This document shows, piece by piece, positions 27,244 through 35,184 of a DNA stretch of 64,000 nt. The notes under the pieces were generated by a model, which was given only the letters and a program-made list of their open reading frames with translations, did no database searches and was not told where the DNA came from. The stretch's first letter is position 1. Each line of letters opens with the position of its first letter. The stretch is taken from the NCBI RefSeq assembly GCF_037893185.1, contig NZ_CP140772.1, positions 5,394,001 to 5,458,000 of the forward strand. Reading direction: 5' to 3'. The DNA comes from Chitinophaga sp. 180180018-3 (GTDB taxonomy: Bacteria; Bacteroidota; Bacteroidia; Chitinophagales; Chitinophagaceae). The position numbers and the translations under genes are program-made.

Positions 27244-27466
27244 CGGGCAGATTCGGTAAATCGGGAGTAAAGAAAGGGAGAATTGGGGAGATAAGGTACG
27301 GGAAAATTCCCGGGGAGAATGAGGTGGATTTTACAGAGGGGTTGGGTTAGCGGCTGCGTAGTGGTTTTACATAAATTAAAAATTAAACGTATATGATTTT
27401 ATTATTTGACTAGATAATGCTAGAGACCCAATTACTATCATGGGAAAGGGCTGCAAGTTGGGGAAG

Positions 27467-27615
27467 AATCTTAGTTCTATATAGTCCGATTATTATAGGC
27501 TGAGAGTGGCCGCAGCCTGCGAAGCAAATTTCAATTCTGGTTAGTTTGATTATCATTTTCTTCCGGGAAAGGTCGGAACATAATGGATTTTAATTCTATT
27601 TAGTCCGATTATCAC
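27467..27615 (-). CRISPR. Degenerate three-repeat CRISPR remnant beside cas6
   Basis: Three 30-bp units at 27467-27496, 27527-27556 and 27586-27615, separated by 30 and 29 bp of unrelated sequence. Shared core: TTCTnnnTAGTnnGATTAT. Pairwise they differ at 6-7 of 30 positions. Read on the minus strand the middle copy ends AATTGAAATT, like the 8-nt ATTGAAAC-type handle left by Cas6 in type I-B/III-B crRNAs. So the array likely runs in the cas6 direction. Repeat drift and short spacers point to a decayed array. A weaker fourth copy may end at 27441. Confidence 0.65.
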
Positions 27616-27618
27616 GAT

Positions 27619-27637
27619 AAAAAACCGGCAAATGCCG
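27619..27637 (-). terminator. Terminator after small hypothetical gene
   Basis: CGGC/GCCG stem with a 4-base loop and six T residues on the minus strand, 23 bp after the stop at 27660. It separates this operon from the CRISPR remnant. Confidence 0.65.
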
Positions 27638-27659
27638 ACATAGTCAAAACATGATCAAT

Positions 27660-27926
27660 TCACTCCCTCTTTAACGCTTTGATTATCTCTTCAATATACC
27701 AAATTCTTGGTTCGCCTATAGCCATTTCCAATTCCTGTATCTTGCGTTCGATTGATCGTAAGTTTGGCATATACTCATCGATCTTTTCCGCTGGTATCTG
27801 TGATCTAACAAATCTAACTCCTTTTACCAATTGCTGAATAAGGCCATACGTACTACTCTCAACATAGCTGCCTTTTTCTATTTTCAAATAATCAAATGCA
27901 GGTTTCATATGCATTATTTTAATCAT
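27660..27926 (-). CDS. Hypothetical protein (88 aa)
   Basis: A helical protein without signal peptide or membrane segment; start may also be the ATG at 27914. Sequence pieces such as LRSIERKIQELEMAIG and WYIEEIIKALKRE suggest a short coiled coil. It overlaps the lipoprotein gene by 8 bp, so both are probably translated from one mRNA. I do not recognise a family. Confidence 0.6.
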   Translation of the reverse strand: MIKIMHMKPAFDYLKIEKGSYVESSTYGLIQQLVKGVRFVRSQIPAEKIDEYMPNLRSIERKIQELEMAIGEPRIWYIEEIIKALKRE

Positions 27927-28467
27927 TCAATGGCTCATACTCCATGTCTTGCTGAAGAGCAACTTTGGGACCGGTCTTTACCGCATGTTTGATATCCGGG
28001 AAGAATGATAGTTCGTGTTTGAATCCAGACAGTGTCTCAGCCTTTCCATTATGCATCAATTCACCGCAATAAGACGCCACCCAATGCTTGTTCATTTCCA
28101 AGCCTTCTTTCTTTGTATATAATCTCTGCTGATTCACTATTGTATGAATCACGGTATTGGCAACAGCTGTATCATCATATACATCTAAAGAAAACTTTTT
28201 GGTCTCCCTCTCTATTGCAAAGTCGTTTATTAATGATTTAATAGTATCGACCAATCCTGGGCCATAAGAATATTCTTTTATGCAGACTATATATGTTGGA
28301 GCATCATCATAACGTGGAATTCCTGGTCCCATTAATTTATATGGGATCAAAGATTTTTTTACGCTTCTAATAGCATTGTCTTTAGGGTCTTTAGAAGGCC
28401 CACAGCCAAGAAAAATAAAAGGAATAATAAAATACATTAATTGGGGGAAGGGTGTTCGGAAAATCAT
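27919..28467 (-). CDS. Lipoprotein of unknown function (182 aa)
   Basis: The start MIFRTPFPQLMYFIIPFIFLGC carries a lipobox (IFLGC, Cys22), so the protein is probably membrane anchored. The mature part is mixed alpha/beta with no domain I know; it contains TYIVCIKEYSYGPGLVDTIK and later paired cysteines. It lies 10 bp after the stop of a pseudogene and overlaps the 88-residue gene, forming a small minus-strand operon in a decaying region. Confidence 0.7.
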   Translation of the reverse strand: MIFRTPFPQLMYFIIPFIFLGCGPSKDPKDNAIRSVKKSLIPYKLMGPGIPRYDDAPTYIVCIKEYSYGPGLVDTIKSLINDFAIERETKKFSLDVYDDTAVANTVIHTIVNQQRLYTKKEGLEMNKHWVASYCGELMHNGKAETLSGFKHELSFFPDIKHAVKTGPKVALQQDMEYEPLND

Positions 28468-28477
28468 AAATGAATTA

Positions 28478-28924
28478 TCAAAATGGTTTTATAAAACAAA
28501 GGCTGCTATAATAATTGCCATCATATCTGCTATCCTGTTCAGGATATACAAGTTTAAACTCACCTAATAATCGACCCGCATAAGGACGTATTTTTTTTAC
28601 TGATGAATCATACTCAGATGCCGATGTAAAATAAATTGTACCAGGTAAAAGTCCTCTCCAAGTAATTTGATTAAACGTCCTGACATGTATCGCTTTTAAT
28701 TTCTCTGGGCTAGGTATTTTCCAACCATCCTTTTTAAGGCACTCAGCAATAACTAATGCCTCTGAGTAGTATATAGTCTTCTAGATTGTATCATAAATCA
28801 TGGTATAATAGGTTTTGACGTCTTCCCTCGAAGCATCAACATGAACCGCATAATCAAACTAGGTTTTAGTACAACAAGCCGGGTCAAAAATCTCCGAATA
28901 ATTAATTGGCCAGATGCCTGGCAG
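28478..28924 (-). pseudogene. Decayed CDS with in-frame TAG stops
   Basis: On the minus strand one frame reads sensibly for about 149 codons: PGIWPINYSEIFDPAC, stop, FDYAVHVDASREDVKTYYTM, stop, then YYSEALVIAECLKKDGWKIP and onward to SSLCFIKPF. TAG stops interrupt it at 28859-28861 and 28781-28783, and a third TAG closes it upstream at 28934-28936. No start codon is found. The constant frame across the stops suggests point mutations, not chance. The parent family is not recognised. It directly precedes the lipoprotein gene. Confidence 0.6.
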
Positions 28925-29187
28925 TAAAGAAAACTATTTTTTTTGATTTAGCAAACGGGGTTTTCCCCGGTTTATCATGTTATTCTTAATCTCATCTTAT
29001 CTTTATTTTCACCCAGCATATTTAATTCTCAACTGAGAAGCTCTCTTTATTAAATAACACATTACACGTGTCCTTAAGTGTTTGCTGAAGTATCATATTC
29101 CTCTTCAGCTTAGCTTTGCATTATGAATGAAACATTCAATGCCCCATCTTTGCACTTACAAAAACATGCCATGGTTGTAAATACGCA

Positions 29188-29495
29188 TCAAATAACAAGA
29201 AGGTACCATATCAGGCTTCGGATTGTTTCATTCTTCCCGTCAATCTCAAAATCCATTTACGAAATATTTATTACTAAGAGTTCAAAGCTTTAATGCACTT
29301 CCATTACACATGCTTGGAAGGCTCCAACGCAGTGACTTCCATCTCCTTATAATATTTCGGGCCAAAGACAAACCGGGTAATACTGCCGATTTCGGGCTTT
29401 GTCGTTGTTTCAGGAGACCACCATCCCGATAATCTTTTCTGCGTGGTTACTGCTTTATAAACTCCTCATAATCGACTAACGTTTTTGAATATCAT
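29188..29495 (-). pseudogene. SRPBCC/AHSA1-like protein, broken
   Basis: On the minus strand from the ATG at 29495: MIFKNVSRL, stop (TGA 29466-29468), GVYKAVTTQKRLSGWWSPET, TKPEIGSITRFVFGP, YYKEMEVTALEPSKHV, stop (TAA 29304-29306), WKCIKA. The order AVTTQ-GL-GWW-PET, KPEIGS, F-FGP and KEMEVT-LEP is the SRPBCC/AHSA1 (START-like ligand-binding) signature. A change of frame then gives MDFEIDGKNETIRSLIW before another stop. Two stops and one frameshift make it a clear pseudogene. Just upstream is the intact flavin monooxygenase gene. Confidence 0.75.
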
Positions 29496-29504
29496 TATTG
29501 AAAA

Positions 29505-30527
29505 TTAGCGCCAACCCAATCCGGGCGCCACATGCTCTAAAATAGAAGACAATACATGTAGATTGTAATCAACTCCTAATGTATTGGGTATTGTCAAAAG
29601 GATGGTATCTGCCTCCTGAATCGCTTCGTCCTCTGCCAATTCTTTTATGAGTTGATCCGGCTCTGCAGCATAGCTTCTTCCGAAAATGGCCCGCTTATTC
29701 GCTTCAATCATTCCGATTTGATCAACCCGATTGGTTTCACGTCCAAAGAAATGGCGATCCTGGTCGTTTACCAATGCGAAAATAGACCGGCTCACCGACA
29801 CCCTCGGTTCACGATTGTGCCCGGCTTTTTTCCATGCATCTTTGTACAATCTGATCTGCTCGGCCTGCTGTATATGAAAAGGTTTGCCACTTTCATCGTA
29901 CTTCAGGGTAGAACTTTGAAGGTACATTCCATTTTCAGCGGCCCAAACAGCAGTAGCATTAGAAGCAGCGCCCCACCAAATGCGTTCCCGCAGTCCTTCC
30001 GAGTACGGTTCCAGGCGTAGTAAGCCCGGAGGATTCGGAAACATCGGATATGGATTAGGCTGGGCAAAGCCAACACCTTTTAACTTATCCAGGAATTCCA
30101 GCGCTTTACGGCGTCCCATTTCTGCATCAGTTTCTCCTTCGGTTAACTCATATCCGAAATAACGCCATCCATCGATTACCTGCTCCGGCGAACCTCTGCT
30201 GATTCCCAACTGCAACCGCCCCTCCGAAATTAAATCTGCAGCTCCCGCATCTTCCACCATGTACAGTGGATTTTCATAACGCATATCGATTACGCCTGTT
30301 CCCATCTCTATTTTGCTGGTTTTGGCCCCGATAGCCGAAAGCAAAGGAAATGGTGATGCCAACTGAGCAGCAAAATGATGCACGCGAAAATAGGCCCCAT
30401 CTAAACCAATTTCTTCCGCTGCAACAGCCAGGTCAATAGATTGAAGCAATGTGTCACTCGCTGTGCGGGTCTTATAAGCAGGATGGTCAGACCAATGTCC
30501 AAACGATAAGAATCCTATTTTCTTCAT
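29505..30527 (-). CDS. LLM-class flavin-dependent oxidoreductase
   Basis: 340 residues of the bacterial luciferase-like monooxygenase fold: MKKIGFLSFGHWSD at the start, EEIGLDGAYFRVHHFA, SKIEMGTGVIDMRYENPLYM, DLISEGRLQLGISRGSPEQV. The latter two are typical FMN-binding and substrate segments of the (alpha/beta)8 barrel. It would use FMNH2 and O2 on an unknown substrate. It follows the DHFR-like gene by 33 bp on the same strand, so the two may form a redox operon. Confidence 0.9.
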   Translation of the reverse strand: MKKIGFLSFGHWSDHPAYKTRTASDTLLQSIDLAVAAEEIGLDGAYFRVHHFAAQLASPFPLLSAIGAKTSKIEMGTGVIDMRYENPLYMVEDAGAADLISEGRLQLGISRGSPEQVIDGWRYFGYELTEGETDAEMGRRKALEFLDKLKGVGFAQPNPYPMFPNPPGLLRLEPYSEGLRERIWWGAASNATAVWAAENGMYLQSSTLKYDESGKPFHIQQAEQIRLYKDAWKKAGHNREPRVSVSRSIFALVNDQDRHFFGRETNRVDQIGMIEANKRAIFGRSYAAEPDQLIKELAEDEAIQEADTILLTIPNTLGVDYNLHVLSSILEHVAPGLGWR

Positions 30528-30560
30528 AACTTCTTTTTCATACTGAAAAATAGGCCTTTA

Positions 30561-31124
30561 TTATTTATTTTTTTGTTGTTGCAGGTAATGAAGTGCTATA
30601 CACCCGGATGGAAGCGTCCTCGAATCTGCCAGTGTTAAATTTAGCCGACCCTGAAGGCTGGCGCCATCTAACAACCGTCTTCCCTGACCCACCAGGACAG
30701 GATGAACGAGAAAATAATATTCATCAACCAGACCAAGCTTTATCAATTCCGAAGGCAGGCTTACACCACCAATGGAAATATTTTTGCCTGATTGCTGTTT
30801 CAGCTTTAAGATTTCTTCTGCGAGGTTCTCACGAATAATCCTCGTATTACCTTCAACGTTGGTTAACGATCTGGAACAAACCACTTTGTCAATGGCGTCA
30901 AATGTTTGTGCAAATTCGTTCTCCACTTTTGTTCCGGATTGTTTTTTTGCGACGTCAGGCCAGTAAGGCACCATCAACTGATAGGTCTTACGTCCGTAGA
31001 TGATCAGGTCAACGTCCTGCATGAGATCCGTGAAATACTCGACGGTCTCTTCGCTGCCACCAAATTTGGTATGGTCGCAGCAGCCATCTGGAGTCAGATT
31101 GATACCATAGATTACTTTTCTCAT
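30561..31124 (-). CDS. Dihydrofolate reductase family protein (RibD-C-like)
   Basis: 187 residues with the DHFR/RibD C-terminal fold: MRKVIYGINLTPDGCCDHTK start, MQDVDLIIYGRKTYQLM, KQQSGKNISIGGVSLPSELI and VDEYYFLVHPVLVGQGRRLL. These are the usual NADPH-binding and core motifs of the many small reductases of this family in Bacteroidota. The true substrate is not known and it is probably not the housekeeping DHFR. It lies upstream of the flavin monooxygenase gene. Confidence 0.9.
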   Translation of the reverse strand: MRKVIYGINLTPDGCCDHTKFGGSEETVEYFTDLMQDVDLIIYGRKTYQLMVPYWPDVAKKQSGTKVENEFAQTFDAIDKVVCSRSLTNVEGNTRIIRENLAEEILKLKQQSGKNISIGGVSLPSELIKLGLVDEYYFLVHPVLVGQGRRLLDGASLQGRLNLTLADSRTLPSGCIALHYLQQQKNK

Positions 31125-31143
31125 TTGATCGGTTTTAGTGTTA

Positions 31144-32142
31144 CTAGTTCGTGATCATACCCGTGAGGATATACTTATCGATAATATAGGCGGTAATTGG
31201 CTTTAACTGGCGGCCAAAGACTACTGGGTGTGCTCCACCGGATGTATAGTATTCAATTTTCCCGTTAATTTTAGAATACCAAACCTTTCCTATGGCCTGG
31301 TAGGTGATGGTGTCCGGCCTGGTTATCTTCCTGAAATTTTTCAACTTCATTGTATCTAACGCTATAAGCATCGCATCAGGTACTTTCTGGTTACAGGGTA
31401 TGGGTTCGTAATGATCTTCATGCCAATACATACAATCTCTGGAGTTCAGCATCTGATTTTTATCTTTCCACAACCACATGGTACCTGTTCCTAGTGCCAG
31501 CGATAACATAACTACGGCAGCCAGTGTTTTTGTGGATTTCCCCCCTATTTTTTTCTGATTATTGGGTCCAACGGTTCTAATACCCAGCCTTTCTTTTCCC
31601 ATTGAGTCATCAATCCAGCCTGGAATTATTGGATTTTCAGGAATTACAGGATTTGCGGCTGGTTTATCGCTTTCAGCTTCGGGTGGGTTGACCAGGAAAT
31701 CTGATGCCGTCACCTGATCACCTGCTGCCAGACTGGCATCATTTAACACCGAAGCTTCATTTATACCCTCATCGGCGGGAAAATTTTTCCCCAGTTCCCA
31801 GGGCCTGCCGGGAAAGTCAATTAGCCAGGCCAGGAGCTCTATATTCTTCACATCTGTATTTTCAGACTTCCCTTTCAGGTAATTCACCAACGGTCTGAAC
31901 TTATCCGTGTCACATCGCTGAATGATAACATGACAGTTTCTCGATTCATTCAAATCCCCACAGAAATCTCTAATGACCTTTTCATCCTGCCTGGTTACAT
32001 CTTTTGTGCATCTCTTCACACATTCATCTCTGAGTTTCGCAGGTGTGAGGTACATCAGGCCATAGGGTAGCGTATTGTTTACCTTCTTTCGTTCATACGC
32101 CTGCATGACCAGTTGTTGGTAGTCAGGAAAATATGTAGCCAT
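31144..32142 (-). CDS. Hypothetical single-pass membrane protein (332 aa)
   Basis: No signal peptide. The N-terminal 115 residues are helical with several cysteines (LRDECVKRCTKDVTRQDEKV). A linker follows at residues about 130-185 with proline-isoleucine repeats (NPVIPENPIIPGWID). One membrane helix is near residue 210 (TKTLAAVVMLSLALGTGTMW). The C-terminal part (CMYWHEDHYEPIPC onward, QAIGKVWYSKINGKIEYYTS) would face the periplasm. I do not know a named family. The upstream region at 32189-32235 carries a decayed copy of the linker-coding sequence. Confidence 0.75.
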   Translation of the reverse strand: MATYFPDYQQLVMQAYERKKVNNTLPYGLMYLTPAKLRDECVKRCTKDVTRQDEKVIRDFCGDLNESRNCHVIIQRCDTDKFRPLVNYLKGKSENTDVKNIELLAWLIDFPGRPWELGKNFPADEGINEASVLNDASLAAGDQVTASDFLVNPPEAESDKPAANPVIPENPIIPGWIDDSMGKERLGIRTVGPNNQKKIGGKSTKTLAAVVMLSLALGTGTMWLWKDKNQMLNSRDCMYWHEDHYEPIPCNQKVPDAMLIALDTMKLKNFRKITRPDTITYQAIGKVWYSKINGKIEYYTSGGAHPVVFGRQLKPITAYIIDKYILTGMITN

Positions 32143-32188
32143 AAATGAAAATATAGAACTGAATAATCGGAGTTAAACTCACATTCCC

Positions 32189-32235
32189 GGAATTATCAAT
32201 GGAATATCAGGAATTACCGGAATTACTGGAATTAC
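32189..32235 (-). repeat. GGAATTA short tandem repeat resembling linker-coding DNA
   Basis: GGAATTA recurs in 9-12 bp steps. Read on the minus strand it gives VIPVIPVIPDIPLIIPGM and a stop, close to the VIPENPIIPG linker encoded inside the gene at 31144-32142 (DNA at about 31622-31655). It lies 47 bp upstream of that gene start. Confidence 0.6.
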
Positions 32236-32249
32236 CTGCAAATCAACCA

Positions 32250-32500
32250 CTTACCTCGAACTATCTTCGTTTTGCAATCAGGTAATGCCTCCCTTGCTAA
32301 GAGGCTCTCTGTACAGACTGATTCAACCCGGGTAAAGAAAGCGGAGGCCGGTAACCGGCTTGGGAAACGATCATCAGCTTCCGTAATCCACACCCACACT
32401 TCCCAAAAAACAAGAAGCGCTTCTTCACTGACTCGAAACTCCGCTGCCGGTTGCCCGGCAACCGGCGGTCTATTTCCTCAACATTCAAAAAATTAAACCA
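32250..32500. other. Intergenic region rich in inverted repeats
   Basis: No convincing gene. Three perfect palindromes are present: GCCGGTAACCGGC at 32347-32359, AAGAAGCGCTTCTT at 32412-32425, and a 9-bp stem (GCCGGTTGC/GCAACCGGC, 3-base loop) at 32446-32466. TTGGGAA near 32360 can pair with TTCCCAA near 32400. No T-run follows, so they are not plain terminators. It could be a structured RNA or a small repeat element. Confidence 0.45.
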
Positions 32501-32647
32501 ATGTTTTACATCATATTAAACCTTTTGCTTTCATTCTTCAGCCCCAGCCATTCCGTTAACGGCAATCATAATAATGGCGAACAGGTCACTACTCTTGAGG
32601 ATACCGGTGGCGAAACCGGAACAATTCCTCCAAGAAGGATACCCTGA
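32501..32647 (+). CDS. Small secreted peptide (48 aa) upstream of two-component genes
   Basis: ATG at 32501, TGA at 32645-32647. The peptide starts MFYIILNLLLSFFSPSHS, a hydrophobic signal or membrane segment. It continues with a polar mature part ending VTTLEDTGGETGTIPPRRIP. This glycine/proline-ending design recurs, in my memory, in small Bacteroidota peptides, but I cannot name a family. A strong terminator follows 13 bp after the stop, so it has its own short mRNA. The next gene is a TPR-bearing sensor kinase. A signalling role is a guess. Confidence 0.5.
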   Translation: MFYIILNLLLSFFSPSHSVNGNHNNGEQVTTLEDTGGETGTIPPRRIP

Positions 32648-32659
32648 TTTATAATGTCT

Positions 32660-32692
32660 GTGAGGCAGGAAAGTTCTTGCCTCACTTTTTTT
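32660..32692 (+). terminator. Rho-independent terminator after small peptide
   Basis: GTGAGGCA pairs with TGCCTCAC (8 bp), followed by seven T residues, right after the 48-residue peptide gene and before the kinase gene. Confidence 0.85.
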
Positions 32693-32758
32693 AGTTCCCC
32701 GTCAATAATAATTCCTCAAAATTGAGAAATTCGATACTTTTAAGAGAAATAATCCCTG

Positions 32759-34432
32759 GTGCGCCCCTCAAACATCATTCTGTCCATACTCCTCAGCGGT
32801 CTTGTAGCCTGCACATCCAACCGGGAGCCCCCACAGCCGATTTCCATACCCACATTGGAAAAAGGTGAATCATTTTTCAATAAAAATAACGACTCTGCCT
32901 TTTATTATTTCAATCTGGTTGCAACGGGCGCTACAGACAGTTTGGAAATTGCAATGGCCTATACTTATATGGGTATCATCCAGGCATATGAGGGCGACCA
33001 TTATGGGGGACAGGAAAGCCTGTTGAAATCCCTCGCTTATCTCGATGAACACAAAAGAGAAGACCAGAAATGCCTGAGCTCAGATTACCATGAGTTGGGC
33101 AATATCTGTCTTAATCTCAAAAATTATGAAGCAGCTATTGACTACTATCAAAAAGCACTCAAATATATAAAACATTCGGACTACGAGACCATTGCCTTAA
33201 ACAGTATAGCCCTTACTTACCAAAAGAAAAGAGATTATGATCAGGCTATTGATCTATATAAATCCCTGCTGAACAGGAGTAAGGACAAAAAAGAATATGC
33301 CCGGGTACTTTCCAACTACGCTAAAACTAAATGGCTGAAAGATTCAGCTTATCCCGCGGGACCTGAGCTGCAACTCGCATTGCAAATCCGTAAGGATTCA
33401 AACGATATCAGGGGGCTCAATGCCAGTTACGCGCACCTGTCGGACTATTATTCGCTATCCTTACCTGATTCGGCGCTTTATTATGCCGGGAAGAGATATG
33501 AAATCGCCAGGGAAATGAAAAGTCCGGATGACGAAGTCGAAGCACTATCAAAACTCATTACTCTTAGCCCCACCAATCTGCTGAAACCTTATTTTACCCG
33601 TTACCAATACCTAACGGATAGTATCCAAACTGCAAAGAACGCAGCTAAGAACCAATTCGCATTAATCCGGTACGAAGCCGCAAAAAGTAAAGCCGACAAT
33701 CTTCAGTTGCAAAAGGATAATGCACAAAAGAAAAACCAACTGATGCTGCAGCGATTCATATTAGCGCTAACCATCCTATTCTTCATTAGTGCCGGAGTTG
33801 TTTTAACTCTTCGGTACCGCAGACGCCGGCAACAGATAGAATTTGCATCCCGGCAGGCGATACAGGAACATCAACTTAAAACCTCGCAGAAAGTGCATGA
33901 CGTGGTAGCAAATGGCTTGTACCGCATCATGACAGACCTTGAGTATAAATCGTCTGTAGACAGGGAGGAATTGATAGATAAGATTGAGGTACTGTATGAG
34001 CGATCCCGCGATATCTCGTACGAAAATCCCATAATTCCAAATATTCCTTTTGATGTTAAAATTAATGATTTGCTGAAGTCCTTTGGATCCGAGCATATCA
34101 AAGTCCTGATCGTAGGCAACGACTCTATGCTCTGGAGCCGGAGCAATACGCAGGTACAACATGAAGTTGAACATATTCTGCAGGAATTAATGATTAATAT
34201 GAAAAAGCATAGCCAGGCCAATTCCGTGATGATAAAATTCGAAACTCAAAACGGCCATGTTCAGCTGCTTTATACCGATAATGGTGTCGGCATTCCCCCG
34301 CAAGTTAAGTATGGGAACGGATTACGGAATACGGTTTCCCGTATTAAAAGAATTGGCGGGCAATATACATTTGAACATCCTGCTAAAGGATTAAAAATTC
34401 ACATTTCCTTCCCAATAGCTCAATCCTCATGA
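32759..34432 (+). CDS. TPR-containing sensor histidine kinase, lipoprotein-type
   Basis: 557 residues with a GTG start at 32759. The N-terminus ILLSGLVAC (Cys18) is a lipobox. TPR helices fill residues about 50-270 (NICLNLKNYEAAIDYYQKAL, LTYQKKRDYDQAIDLYKSLL). A membrane helix lies near residue 335 (FILALTILFFISAGVVL). The kinase core has His380 in TSQKVHDVVANGLYRIM, and an ATPase with LQELMINMKKHSQA (N box) and YTDNGVGIPP (G1). This is the Bacteroidota NarL-partner type of kinase. It overlaps the regulator gene by 4 bp, so the pair is coupled. The sensed signal is unknown. Confidence 0.88.
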   Translation: MRPSNIILSILLSGLVACTSNREPPQPISIPTLEKGESFFNKNNDSAFYYFNLVATGATDSLEIAMAYTYMGIIQAYEGDHYGGQESLLKSLAYLDEHKREDQKCLSSDYHELGNICLNLKNYEAAIDYYQKALKYIKHSDYETIALNSIALTYQKKRDYDQAIDLYKSLLNRSKDKKEYARVLSNYAKTKWLKDSAYPAGPELQLALQIRKDSNDIRGLNASYAHLSDYYSLSLPDSALYYAGKRYEIAREMKSPDDEVEALSKLITLSPTNLLKPYFTRYQYLTDSIQTAKNAAKNQFALIRYEAAKSKADNLQLQKDNAQKKNQLMLQRFILALTILFFISAGVVLTLRYRRRRQQIEFASRQAIQEHQLKTSQKVHDVVANGLYRIMTDLEYKSSVDREELIDKIEVLYERSRDISYENPIIPNIPFDVKINDLLKSFGSEHIKVLIVGNDSMLWSRSNTQVQHEVEHILQELMINMKKHSQANSVMIKFETQNGHVQLLYTDNGVGIPPQVKYGNGLRNTVSRIKRIGGQYTFEHPAKGLKIHISFPIAQSS

Positions 34433-35094
34433 TTACAAAAGTACTAATTGCTGAAGATCACGAAAGCGCCAATATTTCTGTACAAAAAACGCTGGAAGAA
34501 CTTGCCATCAAGGATGTAGCATATGCCTATTATTGCGATGATGCTTTGTATAAAATAAAACAGGCAGTTAAATCCGAAAGCTCTTTCGATCTCCTTATCA
34601 CAGATTTATCTTTCGATCCGGATGATCATAAGCAGGTATTATCTGGTGGTATCGATCTGATTGCTGCCGCCAGAGAAGTACAGCCTGACCTGAATATCCT
34701 GATTTTTTCATTAGAAAGCAGACCCGCTGTTATTGACCAGCTTTATAACAAGTATGGCATCGACGGCTTTGTACGCAAAGCCAGGAACGATGCCCGGGAT
34801 CTTAAAGAGGCCATCCATGAAATAGCCCAACACCGACGTTACTTTTCACGTTATATCAGACAGTTGATCGATAAAAAGAATGCCTACTCCTTTTCGGAAT
34901 TCGATCTCAGGATCATAACACTGCTTTCGCAGGGAATGCTGCAGAAAGACATACCTGCATATCTTCAACGCAACGGGATAACACCATCTGGCTTAAGTAG
35001 CATAGAAAAAAAACTCAATCAAATGAAAGAGGCACTTGGCTTTACCAAAAATGAGCAACTGGTGGCTTATTGCAAAGACTCAGGCGCTATATAA
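34429..35094 (+). CDS. Response regulator with LuxR-like output
   Basis: 221 residues. Receiver domain: acidic pair at Glu9-Asp10, phosphoacceptor Asp59 in DLLITDLSFD, conserved Lys117 in GFVRKARND. The C-terminus (from about residue 150) looks like a LuxR-type helix-turn-helix but is divergent: SEFDLRIITLLSQGMLQKDI, then GLSSIEKKLNQMKEALGFTK. Translation is probably coupled to the kinase through ATGA. No output targets are visible; the small Cys-rich genes downstream have their own promoter. Confidence 0.88.
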   Translation: MITKVLIAEDHESANISVQKTLEELAIKDVAYAYYCDDALYKIKQAVKSESSFDLLITDLSFDPDDHKQVLSGGIDLIAAAREVQPDLNILIFSLESRPAVIDQLYNKYGIDGFVRKARNDARDLKEAIHEIAQHRRYFSRYIRQLIDKKNAYSFSEFDLRIITLLSQGMLQKDIPAYLQRNGITPSGLSSIEKKLNQMKEALGFTKNEQLVAYCKDSGAI

Positions 35095-35153
35095 ACATCT
35101 TCTGAAAAATATCGGATTACGGTTTCCCGTAAAAAAAGGAGGTGAGTGAAATA

Positions 35154-35161
35154 TACTTTTG
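35154..35161 (+). promoter_or_regulatory. Putative -7 element for small Cys-rich protein genes
   Basis: TACTTTTG fits TAnnTTTG and lies 23 bp before the ATG at 35185. A near-perfect AGGAGGTG lies just upstream (35138-35145), too far from any start codon of note to act as a ribosome site for that gene. Confidence 0.5.
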
Positions 35162-35184
35162 TTTCATAAATTTAAAATAGCACT

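Noticed and set aside
27670..27700. TTTGATTATC match to the CRISPR repeat end inside the 88-residue gene
   Set aside because: Wrong spacing (74 bp) and only a partial match; probably chance.
28376..28567. 63-codon plus-strand frame over the lipoprotein start
   Set aside because: Overlaps a clear lipoprotein gene and pseudogene on the other strand; only a shadow frame.
32272..32496. Frames of 63-74 codons on both strands over the palindrome cluster
   Set aside because: Frames are produced by the GC-rich inverted repeats; no sensible protein features.
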